From: Leucobacter edaphi
GTDB taxonomy: Bacteria; Actinomycetota; Actinomycetes; Actinomycetales; Microbacteriaceae
Length of the DNA stretch: 64,000 bases
Assembly (NCBI RefSeq): GCF_016522535.1
Contig: NZ_JAEHOI010000002.1
Coordinates: forward strand, 248,001-312,000
Direction of reading: 5' to 3'
Both the position numbers and the translations under genes were made by a program. The notes under the pieces are model-generated. The model worked only from the letters and a program-made list of their open reading frames with translations, was not told where the DNA came from and did not search any database. Shown here in pieces: positions 54,501 through 61,828 of the stretch. Each line of letters begins with the position of its first letter. Position 1 is the first letter of the stretch.

Positions 54501-55047
54501 CTTCCACGAGTGGGTTGAGCGGCGCGCCACCACGGCGGCCGGCCGTGCCCTCCCGCTCGCGGGGCTCGACGAGCTCGACCGGAGTCCGGAGCTCGACACG
54601 GAAGCGGAACTGCAGCCGCTCATCGAGGTCTTCGAGCGGTCGCGGTGGGCCGGGCTCGCGCCGATCGCGGTCGAGCAGGAGGTGACCCTGCCGTTCGCCG
54701 GGCGCACCCTCGTGTGCAAGCTCGACGCCGTCTACCGCGTCGAGGGAACGGACCGGCTCGAGGTCGTCGACTGGAAGGCCGGGCGTTCGCCACGGACGGA
54801 CGCGGAGCGGGAGAGTCGCTTCTTCCAGCTCGACCTCTACCGGCACGCCTACGCGGCCTGGGCCGGCATCGATCCCGAGCGCATCGACGTCACCCTCTTC
54901 TACGTCGCGGAGGGCGTCGAACTCAGCGGGAACACCTCGAGGACGCTCGCGGAACTCGAGCGGATCTGGATCGAGGCAGCCGGAGGAATGCGCGAATCGG
55001 CCGCGGGGAGCGGGCCCGATCGCGGCACGCGGACCGAATCGCGCTAG
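51514..55047 (+). CDS. adnB: AdnB-like helicase-nuclease subunit
   Basis: A 1177-aa lead motor subunit of AdnAB. UvrD-type motor: GAGSGKTETM (Walker A), TFTRKAAGELRERI (Ia), LLDEVQDTSVGQ (II), GDPHQSIYGWRGAS (III), ITAHGSKGLEWDLV (V) and VAVTRAADRLLLTG (VI). RecB-like nuclease at the C-terminus with VVDWKAGRSPR and QLDLYRHAYAAW. It works with AdnA on DNA ends, the analogue of RecBCD in mycobacteria. ATG 51514 overlaps the adnA stop; ATG 51556 is an alternative. The stop shares a CTAG with the convergent gene. Confidence 0.93.
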   Translation: MRPNDAPEPTGTRAMTDASRTTPQSAETLAPVFSAARIAELLAVPPKPTITPTSEQRGVIEHPLSGSTLVVAGAGSGKTETMANRVVWLVANGLVAPDHVLGLTFTRKAAGELRERITGRLLTFVERLADAASLGKLSEAELIRANELEALLGDGLDLPEVSTYNAFAAGVLQEFGAAAGLAPGAAIIDEATAWRIAREVMVGSTDPALVTSELSIPALTEKVIEMDHAVSDHLSSLERVDAIVAEFARVTSLPYDRKERDRGGEPSGKVYAPVRDAVAALSENPLITRLAREYAAEKQRRGVLEFSDQLALATLALERSADAVAVLRARHRAVLLDEVQDTSVGQTRFLSRIFAGGSVMAVGDPHQSIYGWRGASAAGLSSFHRDFRGRRGSAGSDAEARQAAPSVGEGGSTLTLSTSWRNPESVLAAANVIAVPLAAESPIAVPELGPRPGAGAGSVDWRYPETIHEERIAVAEWMRDARESHLAATGEQATAAVIFRNRRHMAAFASALADVGVPARIVGVGGLLTTPEVTDIVSTLRCLWYADAGSALIRVLAGPRFRIGAADLAGLNRARRWFAERDTAMQPLTPEDRAADAVLPDPDREVTLVDALDRIAQLRDLDHGALREISPVGRERLREAGRLLAALRQLVGGEITELISAVVQALRIDIELDANERSPLAGTSNAHANVDRFLELVEGQLAIDERGTLASILEWIERSTEGDQVAEHVPEPVPGTVQLITAHGSKGLEWDLVAVPRLVTGEFPSTPKEGGGWLRTGQLPDELRGDAAARPRLDWRIADTQQELKERIAEYRAALKERFAEEERRLAYVAVTRAADRLLLTGSFWGGQTRQRTPSPYLTELAERGLISGLPEASEFESDPSALEEERLVWPLDPLGTRAAAVEAAAERLRAALEEQADTPGPSESLPADVDESIALLIAERRAALAPSRGDEEVALPERITASTFHEFVDDPERAERNRLRPIPQRPYRRTRVGNRFHEWVERRATTAAGRALPLAGLDELDRSPELDTEAELQPLIEVFERSRWAGLAPIAVEQEVTLPFAGRTLVCKLDAVYRVEGTDRLEVVDWKAGRSPRTDAERESRFFQLDLYRHAYAAWAGIDPERIDVTLFYVAEGVELSGNTSRTLAELERIWIEAAGGMRESAAGSGPDRGTRTESR

Positions 55048-56330
55048 TCCCGGGGCAGGTCCTTCGGGTCGATCGGCTCGGTGAGGTGCTCATCCTCGTT
55101 CCGCTCGCCCGCTGGCTCCTCCTCGGCCGCTGCATCGGCTGCCGCGTCAGGCGACTCCGCCCCGTCCGCCTCGCCGACGCCCGCCGCGGAGGGGCCGGCG
55201 GTGAGCTCAGCCTCCCGCTTCCCCGCGTGCGCACCCGCGCCCGCGCCGCGGTCGTCCTCGGGAAGCGGCTCGATGAAGTCGGTGTCCATGCCGAACATGC
55301 GATCCTCGTCGAGCGCCTCGTACGCGGCCGTCTCCGAGAGCAGGTCGTTGACCTCCGGGGTTTCGTCGAGCAACGCGGACACCTCGTCCTCGTCGAGCGG
55401 CACCCGGGCGTCCTGCGCACCCAGCGTGTCGCCCAGGATGCCGGGCCGGCCGACGAGCCGATCGAGCATGCTCACGGCGTCATCGACGACCGACTGATCG
55501 TGCGACTCGGTGCCGTGGAGGAGCCAGCGCGCCACCTCGAGCTCGTAGTAGAGCGCCGCACGCGTGCGCAGCGAGGAGATCGAGCCGACGTTCCTGGCGC
55601 GCGAGTACCGGGCGAGGACCGATTCGAGGACCTCGGTTCCGGCGGTGAGGAGCCAGGCGAGATCGGAGGCCGGATCGCCGACGGACAGTTCGGACCACCC
55701 GATCACCCCGACGATCTGCCCATCGTCGACGCGGAGCTGCTCGGCATCGAGGGAGCCGTGCACCATGGTCGGCTCGAAGTCCCACAGTTCAGCGGTCTCG
55801 ACCACCCTGGTCCACCTGCGCAACACCGTCTCGGGGACGAGCCGGGTCGCCTCGGCGCGGTCGATGATGCGAGTCGCTGCGAGCCGGAGATCCTGCGCCG
55901 TGCGCTGCGGCAGACCGCCCTCGCTCGCCACGGTGTGCGGGAGCGTGTGGATCGCAGCGAGCATTTCCGCGATCGGCTCGATGAGCAGGGCATCCTCGGT
56001 CAGATCAGCCGTTTCGAACAGCTCGCCGGGGAGCAGGGTCGTGACGACGGCGCGGGTATCCCCGGCGCGGGTCATGCCCAGCGCGGCCGGAACGCGGAAC
56101 GGGAGGCGGCTCCGCGGACCCGCGGTCAGCGCTGCGAGGCCCAGCAGCTCGGCCGACTGGAGGACCTCCGCGGGCTGGGAACGCGGCACCCGCACGAGGA
56201 GCTCACCGTCATCCCCGACGATCACGGCCGCGACGAAGCTATCGTCGTCGTGAGCGCGAACTCCGAACACCGAGAGCCCGGGAACCGCCGAGGTCGCGAG
56301 CGCGGCTAGAGTGAAGGGAATGCTGGCCAT
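55044..56330 (-). CDS. APH-fold phosphotransferase-like protein, probably inactive
   Basis: A 428-aa aminoglycoside/macrolide phosphotransferase-like fold (residues about 20-320), plus a 100-residue acidic, Ala/Glu-rich disordered tail. The Brenner motif normally HGDLHxxN reads HGSLDAEQ (His191, Ser193, Gln198). The metal-binding IDW reads IGW (Gly211). Catalytic Asp, metal Asp and Asn are therefore all replaced, pointing to a pseudokinase. The block VGDPASDLAWLL keeps the fold. The ATG is 6 nt after TACCCT. It is convergent with adnB, sharing a CTAG at the stops. A DNA-repair link is inferred from position only. Confidence 0.83.
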   Translation of the reverse strand: MASIPFTLAALATSAVPGLSVFGVRAHDDDSFVAAVIVGDDGELLVRVPRSQPAEVLQSAELLGLAALTAGPRSRLPFRVPAALGMTRAGDTRAVVTTLLPGELFETADLTEDALLIEPIAEMLAAIHTLPHTVASEGGLPQRTAQDLRLAATRIIDRAEATRLVPETVLRRWTRVVETAELWDFEPTMVHGSLDAEQLRVDDGQIVGVIGWSELSVGDPASDLAWLLTAGTEVLESVLARYSRARNVGSISSLRTRAALYYELEVARWLLHGTESHDQSVVDDAVSMLDRLVGRPGILGDTLGAQDARVPLDEDEVSALLDETPEVNDLLSETAAYEALDEDRMFGMDTDFIEPLPEDDRGAGAGAHAGKREAELTAGPSAAGVGEADGAESPDAAADAAAEEEPAGERNEDEHLTEPIDPKDLPRD

Positions 56331-56336
56331 GAACAC

Positions 56337-56342
56337 AGGGTA
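56337..56342 (-). promoter_or_regulatory. APH-like gene -10 element (leaderless start)
   Basis: TACCCT on the minus strand ending 6 nt before the ATG at 56330. Confidence 0.55.
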
Positions 56343-56453
56343 TGCACGCAATGGGCGGTCGGAGCCGCGCCACGCGCACCACCGCTCACCTCGCCGCGTC
56401 TCACGCGTCGGCAGAGCCGTTCCCACCCCTGATGAGCATCTCGCGGAGGACCT

Positions 56454-57422
56454 GTGACCGAGAGCAATCGCCCGCCGCTCGGACGAGGCGCACTCGACCG
56501 AGACGCCGCAACACGAGCTGATCAGGAGCTTCTGAGCGCCGCCTGGTGCGATCCTCGCGCGCGGCTCCTTCGAATCAGAGGCGTCGAGGTCCCCGTCGTC
56601 GCGCGAGCGGACGGCGACGACGCGGGGGTGCGGCTCGCGCTCGTCCCGACCGAGGGCGACTACGTGGCCGCCCGCGACGGCGGCGCAGCCGGCCACCTGT
56701 ATCTCGGTCGCATCGCGGGCGCCCCGGTGTTCGGGGAGGCCGTCCGCGCGGCCGGAGCCGACGGCGACGGCGACGAGCGGGCGTCCGCCGACCCGGTTTC
56801 CGGAGGGACCTGGCGCCACCCGTTCGAGATCGGCGACGCGCTCGAGGACACCGAACGCGAGCTCATCGCGGTCCTTTCCGCGCTCGCGGCCTGGCACGCC
56901 TCGGCTCCGCGCTCGTCGCGTGACGGCAGCGCCACCGACGTGATCCTCGGCGGGTGGGCGCGGAGGGACGCGCGGGGCGCTGAGCTGTTCCCGCGCACGG
57001 ATCCGGCGGTCATCGTGGTTATCGAGCACCGGGACCGCATTCTTCTCGGGTCCAACGCCCTGTGGGAGGCTGGCCGTTTCTCCCTGCTGGCCGGGTTCGT
57101 CGAGGCGGGAGAGTCGCTGGAACAGGCCGTTTCCCGCGAGGTCTTCGAGGAATCCGGAATGCGACTCGACGAGATCCGGTACGTCGCCTCGCAGCCGTGG
57201 CCGTTCCCGCGCTCCCTCATGCTGGGTTTCACCGCGAAGCTCGCGGACGATCAGGATCCGGACGCGCTCGTCGCCGATCCGGAGGAGATTTCCGAACTTC
57301 GCTGGTTCACCCGCGACGAGCTGCGGAACCCGGTCGAGGGCCTTATCCTCCCGATGCCGCTGTCGATCGCGCGCTGGCTGATCGATCGCTGGATCGACGC
57401 GGGTGACGTGCATGCGGACTGA
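56454..57422 (+). CDS. nudC: NAD(H) pyrophosphatase / RNA deNADing enzyme NudC
   Basis: A 322-aa Nudix hydrolase. The Nudix box GFVEAGESLEQAVSREVFEESG is complete, and the NudC-specific SQPWPFPRS follows. FPRTDPAVIVVI precedes the domain. The zinc-ribbon cysteines seen in E. coli NudC are missing: the protein has a single Cys (Cys32). It hydrolyses NADH or NAD-capped RNA in the family. The GTG start has GGAGGA 5 nt upstream. uvrD2 starts within its last codons, so they form an operon. Confidence 0.92.
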   Translation: MTESNRPPLGRGALDRDAATRADQELLSAAWCDPRARLLRIRGVEVPVVARADGDDAGVRLALVPTEGDYVAARDGGAAGHLYLGRIAGAPVFGEAVRAAGADGDGDERASADPVSGGTWRHPFEIGDALEDTERELIAVLSALAAWHASAPRSSRDGSATDVILGGWARRDARGAELFPRTDPAVIVVIEHRDRILLGSNALWEAGRFSLLAGFVEAGESLEQAVSREVFEESGMRLDEIRYVASQPWPFPRSLMLGFTAKLADDQDPDALVADPEEISELRWFTRDELRNPVEGLILPMPLSIARWLIDRWIDAGDVHAD

Positions 57423-59124
57423 GGCGGAGGACGTGCTGTCCGGGCTCGATCCGGAGCAGCGCGAGATCGCGGAGAGCCTCCGCGGCCCCGTGGCCGTCCT
57501 CGCGGGCGCCGGAACGGGGAAAACCCGGGCGATCACGCATCGCATCGCGTACGGCGTCAGAACCGGTGTGTACGCTCCCGAGCGCGTGCTCGCCGTGACC
57601 TTCACGCGCAAGGCTGCGGGGGAGCTGCAGGGGCGGTTGCGCGGCCTCGGCGCCGACGGCGTCCGCGCCAGGACCTTCCACGGCGCGGCGCTCGCCCAGC
57701 TGTCGCACTTCTGGCCCATGGTGGTCGGCGGTGCCGCGCCCCAGATGCTGCCGGGCAAGGTCGCGGTGCTGTCGCAGGCGGTCGAGTCCCTCGGGATCCG
57801 CCTCGGCGGCGAGGCGCTGCGGGACGTCGCGGCCGAGATCGAGTGGCGCAAGACCTCGATGCTCGGGATCGACGCGTACGCGGAGGTGCTGGAGCACCGG
57901 GCGATCCCGAGCGGGCTCACTCCCGAGCAGCTCGTCGAGCTGCATCGCTCGTACGCGAGCATTCTGGAGGAGCGCAGGCAGATCGATTTCGAGGACGTCC
58001 TCGTCCTGCTCACCGGGATGCTGGAGGCGGAGCCGAGCGCGGCGATGCAGGTGCGGGAGCAGTACCGCTTCTTCACGGTGGACGAGTTCCAGGACGTTTC
58101 GCCGCTGCAGCACGCCCTGCTGGGCGTCTGGCTCGGCGACCGCGACGACGTCTGCGTCGTGGGTGACGCGAGCCAGACCATCTACTCCTTCGCCGGGGCG
58201 TCGAGCTCCTACCTCCTGCGCTTCGGGTCGCAATACCCGCACGCGCGGGAGATCCGCCTCGAACGCAACTACCGCTCGGTCGAACCGGTCGTGCGGCTCG
58301 CCAATCGCCTCATGCGGGATCGGCCGGGGGCGCTGACGCTCACCGCGGTCCGCACGTCAGAGAAGGCGGCCACGACGGCGGCCGCCGCCCGCGACGCCGC
58401 GGCGCCCACCTTCGAGTGGTTCGCGACTGAGCACGACGAGGCCGTGGGCGTCGCGGCCTCGGTGGCCGACGCGATCGCCGGCGGCGTTCCCGCCTCGGAG
58501 ATCGCGATCCTCTATCGCACGAACGCCCAGTCCGAGCGCTTCGAACGCGCGCTGCAGGAGCGCGGAGTGAGTACGCGGGTACACGGGGCGCAGCGATTCT
58601 TCGAGCGCGCCGACGTGCGTCAGGCGGTCATGCTCATTCGCGGTGAGGCAAAGGTCGCGGACGATCGGCCGCTGTTTCAGATTGTGAGCGACGTGCTCCG
58701 CGCCTCCGGGTGGAGCGCGAAGGCTCCGGAGGGGGCGGCGCAGCGCGAGAAGTGGGAGGCGCTCGGATCGATCCTCAGCCTCGTCGATGAAATGCCCGAA
58801 GGGACCGGGATCAGGGAGTTCGCCGAGGAACTCGTGGCGAGGCAGAAGACCCAGCACGAGCCGACGCTCGAGGCGGTGACCCTGAGCGCGATCCACGCGG
58901 CGAAGGGACTCGAGTGGGGCATGGTGCACGTGGTGGGTCTCACCGAGGGGCTGCTGCCGATCGCGCACGCCGTCGATGACGAGGCGATCGCCGAGGAGCG
59001 CCGCCTGTGCTACGTGGCGTTCACCCGCGCGCGGGATGTGCTCCGTCTCTCGGGTGCCGCCGGAGGAGCCCGCGGCGGCCGCGCTCCCTCGCGCTTCGTG
59101 GCCGAGGCCGGCATCATCGCGTAG
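57412..59124 (+). CDS. uvrD2: UvrD2-like superfamily 1 DNA helicase (short form)
   Basis: A 570-aa 3'-5' helicase. Motifs: I GAGTGKTRAI, Ia TFTRKAAGEL, Ic TFHGAAL, II FTVDEFQDVSP, III GDASQTIYSFAGA, IV ERNYRS, V SAIHAAKGLEW, VI VAFTRARDVL. The TFHGAALAQL and FEDVLVLLTGML blocks are UvrD2-like. The chain ends soon after motif VI (RFVAEAGIIA), without the C-terminal HRDC domain and tetracysteine region of mycobacterial UvrD2. ATG 57412 is preferred over GTG 57403; it overlaps nudC by 11 bp. It is convergent with the ThiF-like gene. Confidence 0.9.
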   Translation: MRTEAEDVLSGLDPEQREIAESLRGPVAVLAGAGTGKTRAITHRIAYGVRTGVYAPERVLAVTFTRKAAGELQGRLRGLGADGVRARTFHGAALAQLSHFWPMVVGGAAPQMLPGKVAVLSQAVESLGIRLGGEALRDVAAEIEWRKTSMLGIDAYAEVLEHRAIPSGLTPEQLVELHRSYASILEERRQIDFEDVLVLLTGMLEAEPSAAMQVREQYRFFTVDEFQDVSPLQHALLGVWLGDRDDVCVVGDASQTIYSFAGASSSYLLRFGSQYPHAREIRLERNYRSVEPVVRLANRLMRDRPGALTLTAVRTSEKAATTAAAARDAAAPTFEWFATEHDEAVGVAASVADAIAGGVPASEIAILYRTNAQSERFERALQERGVSTRVHGAQRFFERADVRQAVMLIRGEAKVADDRPLFQIVSDVLRASGWSAKAPEGAAQREKWEALGSILSLVDEMPEGTGIREFAEELVARQKTQHEPTLEAVTLSAIHAAKGLEWGMVHVVGLTEGLLPIAHAVDDEAIAEERRLCYVAFTRARDVLRLSGAAGGARGGRAPSRFVAEAGIIA

Positions 59125-60010
59125 GAACCAGGCGGGGGAGTCCGTCGGTCGCCGCTGGCCCGTCCGCGGGCCCGGGGCCTCCCGGCGTCGCGCCGCACCC
59201 GCACTCGGGGTGCGGCGCCGCGGTTTCCTCGCGGGGAGGCCCCTCGGGCCGATCGCCCGCCACCGGGAGCACCCGGATCGTGCGGTGGACGGACGGGTCG
59301 CCCGCGAGCCACAGCTCGATCGCGGCCTCGGCGAGCACGGCGACGATCCTGCTGATCCGCCCGCTCTCGCTCGCCGGGCGGGACCCGATGAGCTGCGCCG
59401 CGAGGACGGGAAGCGCCGGTTCGGCCTCGACGCGATGCAGGCAGAGGCACTGGTGGCAGGGGCGACCGGCCGCCCCGATGAGCGGCCCCACCGACACCTC
59501 TCGATCCGAGAATCTGACGAGGAGATGGGGAATCCCCGCCATGAGCCAGCGGTGGGCCCGGTCGGCGGGTTCGGCGTAGCGTTCGACCTGGATCACGAGC
59601 CCGGGTGGTCCGGAACTCGTGTTGTCCGGTGAGCCTCGGAGCGAGATCCGCTCGATGAGGCTCAGGGCTTCCCGCAGCGCCGGTGCACTCCGGCGCCCCT
59701 GTGCGAATCCGACGTCGAGCGGGGGAGAGGCTTCCGTCGCGCAGTGCTCCCGGCTGCGAATCGGTGCGAGCGCCGGCCCGAGCGCGGCGAGGAGCCCGCG
59801 GAGTGCGGCCTCTTCGGGACCAGCGGTCTCGAGGGTGCGGTCGAGCTGCGCCGCGCTCACGCCGGTTCGGAGTGCGGTGACCAGCCGGTGTGCCGCTGGT
59901 CCGGGCGCGCGCACGCGCGCCACGGCTCGGTCGAAGCCGATCCGGAGCGTGTCGAGGTCCTCCCAGCAGATCGGGAGGGCGGGATCGAGGCGGATGAAGT
60001 GTGTGGTCAT
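59114..60010 (-). CDS. ThiF/cyclodehydratase-like protein, unknown function
   Basis: A 298-aa protein resembling the ThiF-like, leader-binding half of azoline cyclodehydratases, as found beside uvrD2 in other Actinobacteria. The key match is GRPCHQCLCLHRVEAEPALPVLAAQL, a zinc-type CxxC followed by a helix. Other cysteines occur in a C-terminal CGCG. No intact ATP-binding GxGxxG of an active E1 is visible. There is no YcaO partner or precursor peptide nearby, so a standalone role is likely. It overlaps the uvrD2 3' end by 11 bp. Confidence 0.65.
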   Translation of the reverse strand: MTTHFIRLDPALPICWEDLDTLRIGFDRAVARVRAPGPAAHRLVTALRTGVSAAQLDRTLETAGPEEAALRGLLAALGPALAPIRSREHCATEASPPLDVGFAQGRRSAPALREALSLIERISLRGSPDNTSSGPPGLVIQVERYAEPADRAHRWLMAGIPHLLVRFSDREVSVGPLIGAAGRPCHQCLCLHRVEAEPALPVLAAQLIGSRPASESGRISRIVAVLAEAAIELWLAGDPSVHRTIRVLPVAGDRPEGPPREETAAPHPECGCGATPGGPGPADGPAATDGLPRLVPTR

Positions 60011-60046
60011 TCCGGCAGTTTGGATCCCGCGATGGACGCTGTGGAG

Positions 60047-60055
60047 TTATCCACA
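60047..60055. other. Perfect DnaA-box sequence
   Basis: TTATCCACA matches the DnaA-box consensus exactly and lies inside a palindrome CTGTGGA-N4-TCCACAG (60039-60056), upstream of the ThiF-like gene. It is single, so not an origin. It may titrate DnaA or be an operator. Confidence 0.5.
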
Positions 60056-60101
60056 GTCCGGGCCGGGGCTCTGCGCCGATGCGCTCATCTGAGCGACGCA
60101 A

Positions 60102-60134
60102 TTCGCCCCGAGTGCAATGAAAACTCGGGGCGAA
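60102..60134 (-). terminator. DUF2342 gene terminator hairpin
   Basis: TTCGCCCCGAGT (60102-60113) pairs perfectly with 60123-60134 across a 9-nt loop, 57 bp beyond the stop of the minus-strand gene. Confidence 0.75.
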
Positions 60135-60191
60135 CGCCGCGTGCATCGGGAGGCGGCTCGCGACGACCGGCGACCGCTCCCGACGAGACCT

Positions 60192-61661
60192 CTAGTCGCG
60201 CGACGGAGCGTCGGGGCCGGCCCCGTCAGCGCCGCCGGCCTCGCCGGTCTCGCCGACTCCGCCGTCCGACTCCGAACGACCGTCCTCGCCGCCGGCGTGC
60301 GGCGGGAGTTCGCCGTCGAGCAGCTGCGCGAGGGCGGCGTCGAAGTCGTCCACCTCGGACTCGGGCGCGGCGCCGGCGAGGCCGAGCCGCTCGAGCAGGC
60401 GGGCCGGGTGATCGAGCTCCTCAGAGGAGGGGAGCAGATCCGGGTGGGCCCACAGCCCGTCGCGCGTCGCGACATCGCTGCGATCCGCGACGAGGCGCCA
60501 CAGCGCCGCGGCCTCGCGCAGCCGCCGCGGCCGAAGCTCCAGACCGGCAAGCGCGGCGAAAGCGTGCTCGGCCGGTCCGCCGGTCGCGCGGCGTCGGCGC
60601 ACCATCTCGGCGATCGCTTCCGCGCCGGGGATCCGCTTCGCCGCGTCCGCGGTGACCACGTCGACCCAGCCCTCGATCAGCGCGAGCATCGTCTCGAGGC
60701 GCGCGTGCGCAGCTTCCTGGGCTTCCGTCTTCGGCGGGATCAGGGCCCCGTTCGAAATGAGCTCCTGGATCCCGCTGGGATCGGAGGGGTCGATCTCGCT
60801 CGCGAGGTCCTCGATCCGCGAGGTGTCGATGCTGATCCCGCGCGCGTAGTCCCCGATCGCGCTCAGCAGGTGCAGGCGCAGCCACTTCGTGTGGCGGAAC
60901 AGGCGGGCGTGCGCGAGCTCGCGGACCGCGAGATAGAGGGTGACCGCCTCGGAATCCTGATCGAGGCCGTCCGCGAACGCCGAGACCCCTCCGGGGAGGA
61001 GCGCTCCGCCCTCGCGTCCCGGTCCCGCGAGCAGGGGAATCCCGATGTCGCCCGCGGAGACGACCTCGCCGGAGAGCTTGCCGACGATCGTTCCGAGCTG
61101 CACGGCGAACAGCGCGCCCCCCACGCTCCGGAGCATCGGGGTCGCGCCCGCGAGCGCGCTGCTGAGTTCCTCGGGCATCTGGGATTGCAGCGCGTCCATG
61201 AGCGCGCGCGACACCGACTCGGCCACGGGCTCCGCGAGACCGATCCAGGTGTCGACGCTCTGCTGGATCCACTCGATTCGCGTGAGCGTGCGCGGGGCGT
61301 CCGGCGTGGGTCCGAGCTCGGTGGCCTCATCGAGCCACAGGGCCGCGACGGGGAACGCCCGGTTCGCGGCGGCGGGATCCGCGTGCGAGTCGTCGCCGCT
61401 CGCCACCTCGATAGCCGTCTTCCGCGTAACAGACCAGTCGATGCCCTCGCTCGGGTTCTGCATCGCCCCCTGCAGCGTGCTGAAGAGCCCCTGAAGGGCT
61501 CTCGGATCGACCGGAATCCCGGCGGCCTTCGCGAACTGCTCCGGATCGATGCCGCCCTCGGGCATCTGCCCGCCCGAAAGCATCTCGCGGAGGATGCGCT
61601 GCAGCTCCTCGAAGTCCTCGCCCCGGCTGTTTTCGCCGGTGCCGTCGTCGTTCGCGCTCAT
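60192..61661 (-). CDS. DUF2342 zinc-dependent metalloprotease-family protein
   Basis: A 489-aa protein of the actinobacterial DUF2342 family. The motif RELAHARLFRHTKWLRLHLL stands where an HExxH zinc site is expected; Arg instead of the first His is usual in this family as I recall. A Gly/Ala-rich region (LGTIVGKLSGEVVSAGDIG) resembles a membrane-surface segment. The N-terminus and the long Gly/Asp/Glu tail are low-complexity. The ATG has GAGGGAG upstream. It lies back to back with the PDZ protease gene, as in mycobacteria. Confidence 0.85.
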   Translation of the reverse strand: MSANDDGTGENSRGEDFEELQRILREMLSGGQMPEGGIDPEQFAKAAGIPVDPRALQGLFSTLQGAMQNPSEGIDWSVTRKTAIEVASGDDSHADPAAANRAFPVAALWLDEATELGPTPDAPRTLTRIEWIQQSVDTWIGLAEPVAESVSRALMDALQSQMPEELSSALAGATPMLRSVGGALFAVQLGTIVGKLSGEVVSAGDIGIPLLAGPGREGGALLPGGVSAFADGLDQDSEAVTLYLAVRELAHARLFRHTKWLRLHLLSAIGDYARGISIDTSRIEDLASEIDPSDPSGIQELISNGALIPPKTEAQEAAHARLETMLALIEGWVDVVTADAAKRIPGAEAIAEMVRRRRATGGPAEHAFAALAGLELRPRRLREAAALWRLVADRSDVATRDGLWAHPDLLPSSEELDHPARLLERLGLAGAAPESEVDDFDAALAQLLDGELPPHAGGEDGRSESDGGVGETGEAGGADGAGPDAPSRD

Positions 61662-61828
61662 CGGTGCTCCCTCGTCAACTGCTTGGGTTCAACGCTACGG
61701 CACGCGTTCAGTCCTGCGCTGCTAGATTTGCCGACGCATGGCGTTTTCGGTTGCGCCCACTGCGAACAGGGGAAGCGGGCCACCTCCGCGACACCAGCAG
61801 CGTACGGCGCGAACGGAGGAGCGATCCG

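Noticed and set aside
55044-58181. 1045-codon minus-strand extension of the APH-like protein
   Set aside because: The upstream part is antisense to nudC and uvrD2. The family fold and a leaderless-type promoter place the start at 56330.
59114-60191. Replication origin suggested by the DnaA box
   Set aside because: Only one box, no AT-rich unwinding region, and no dnaA/dnaN/gyr genes nearby.
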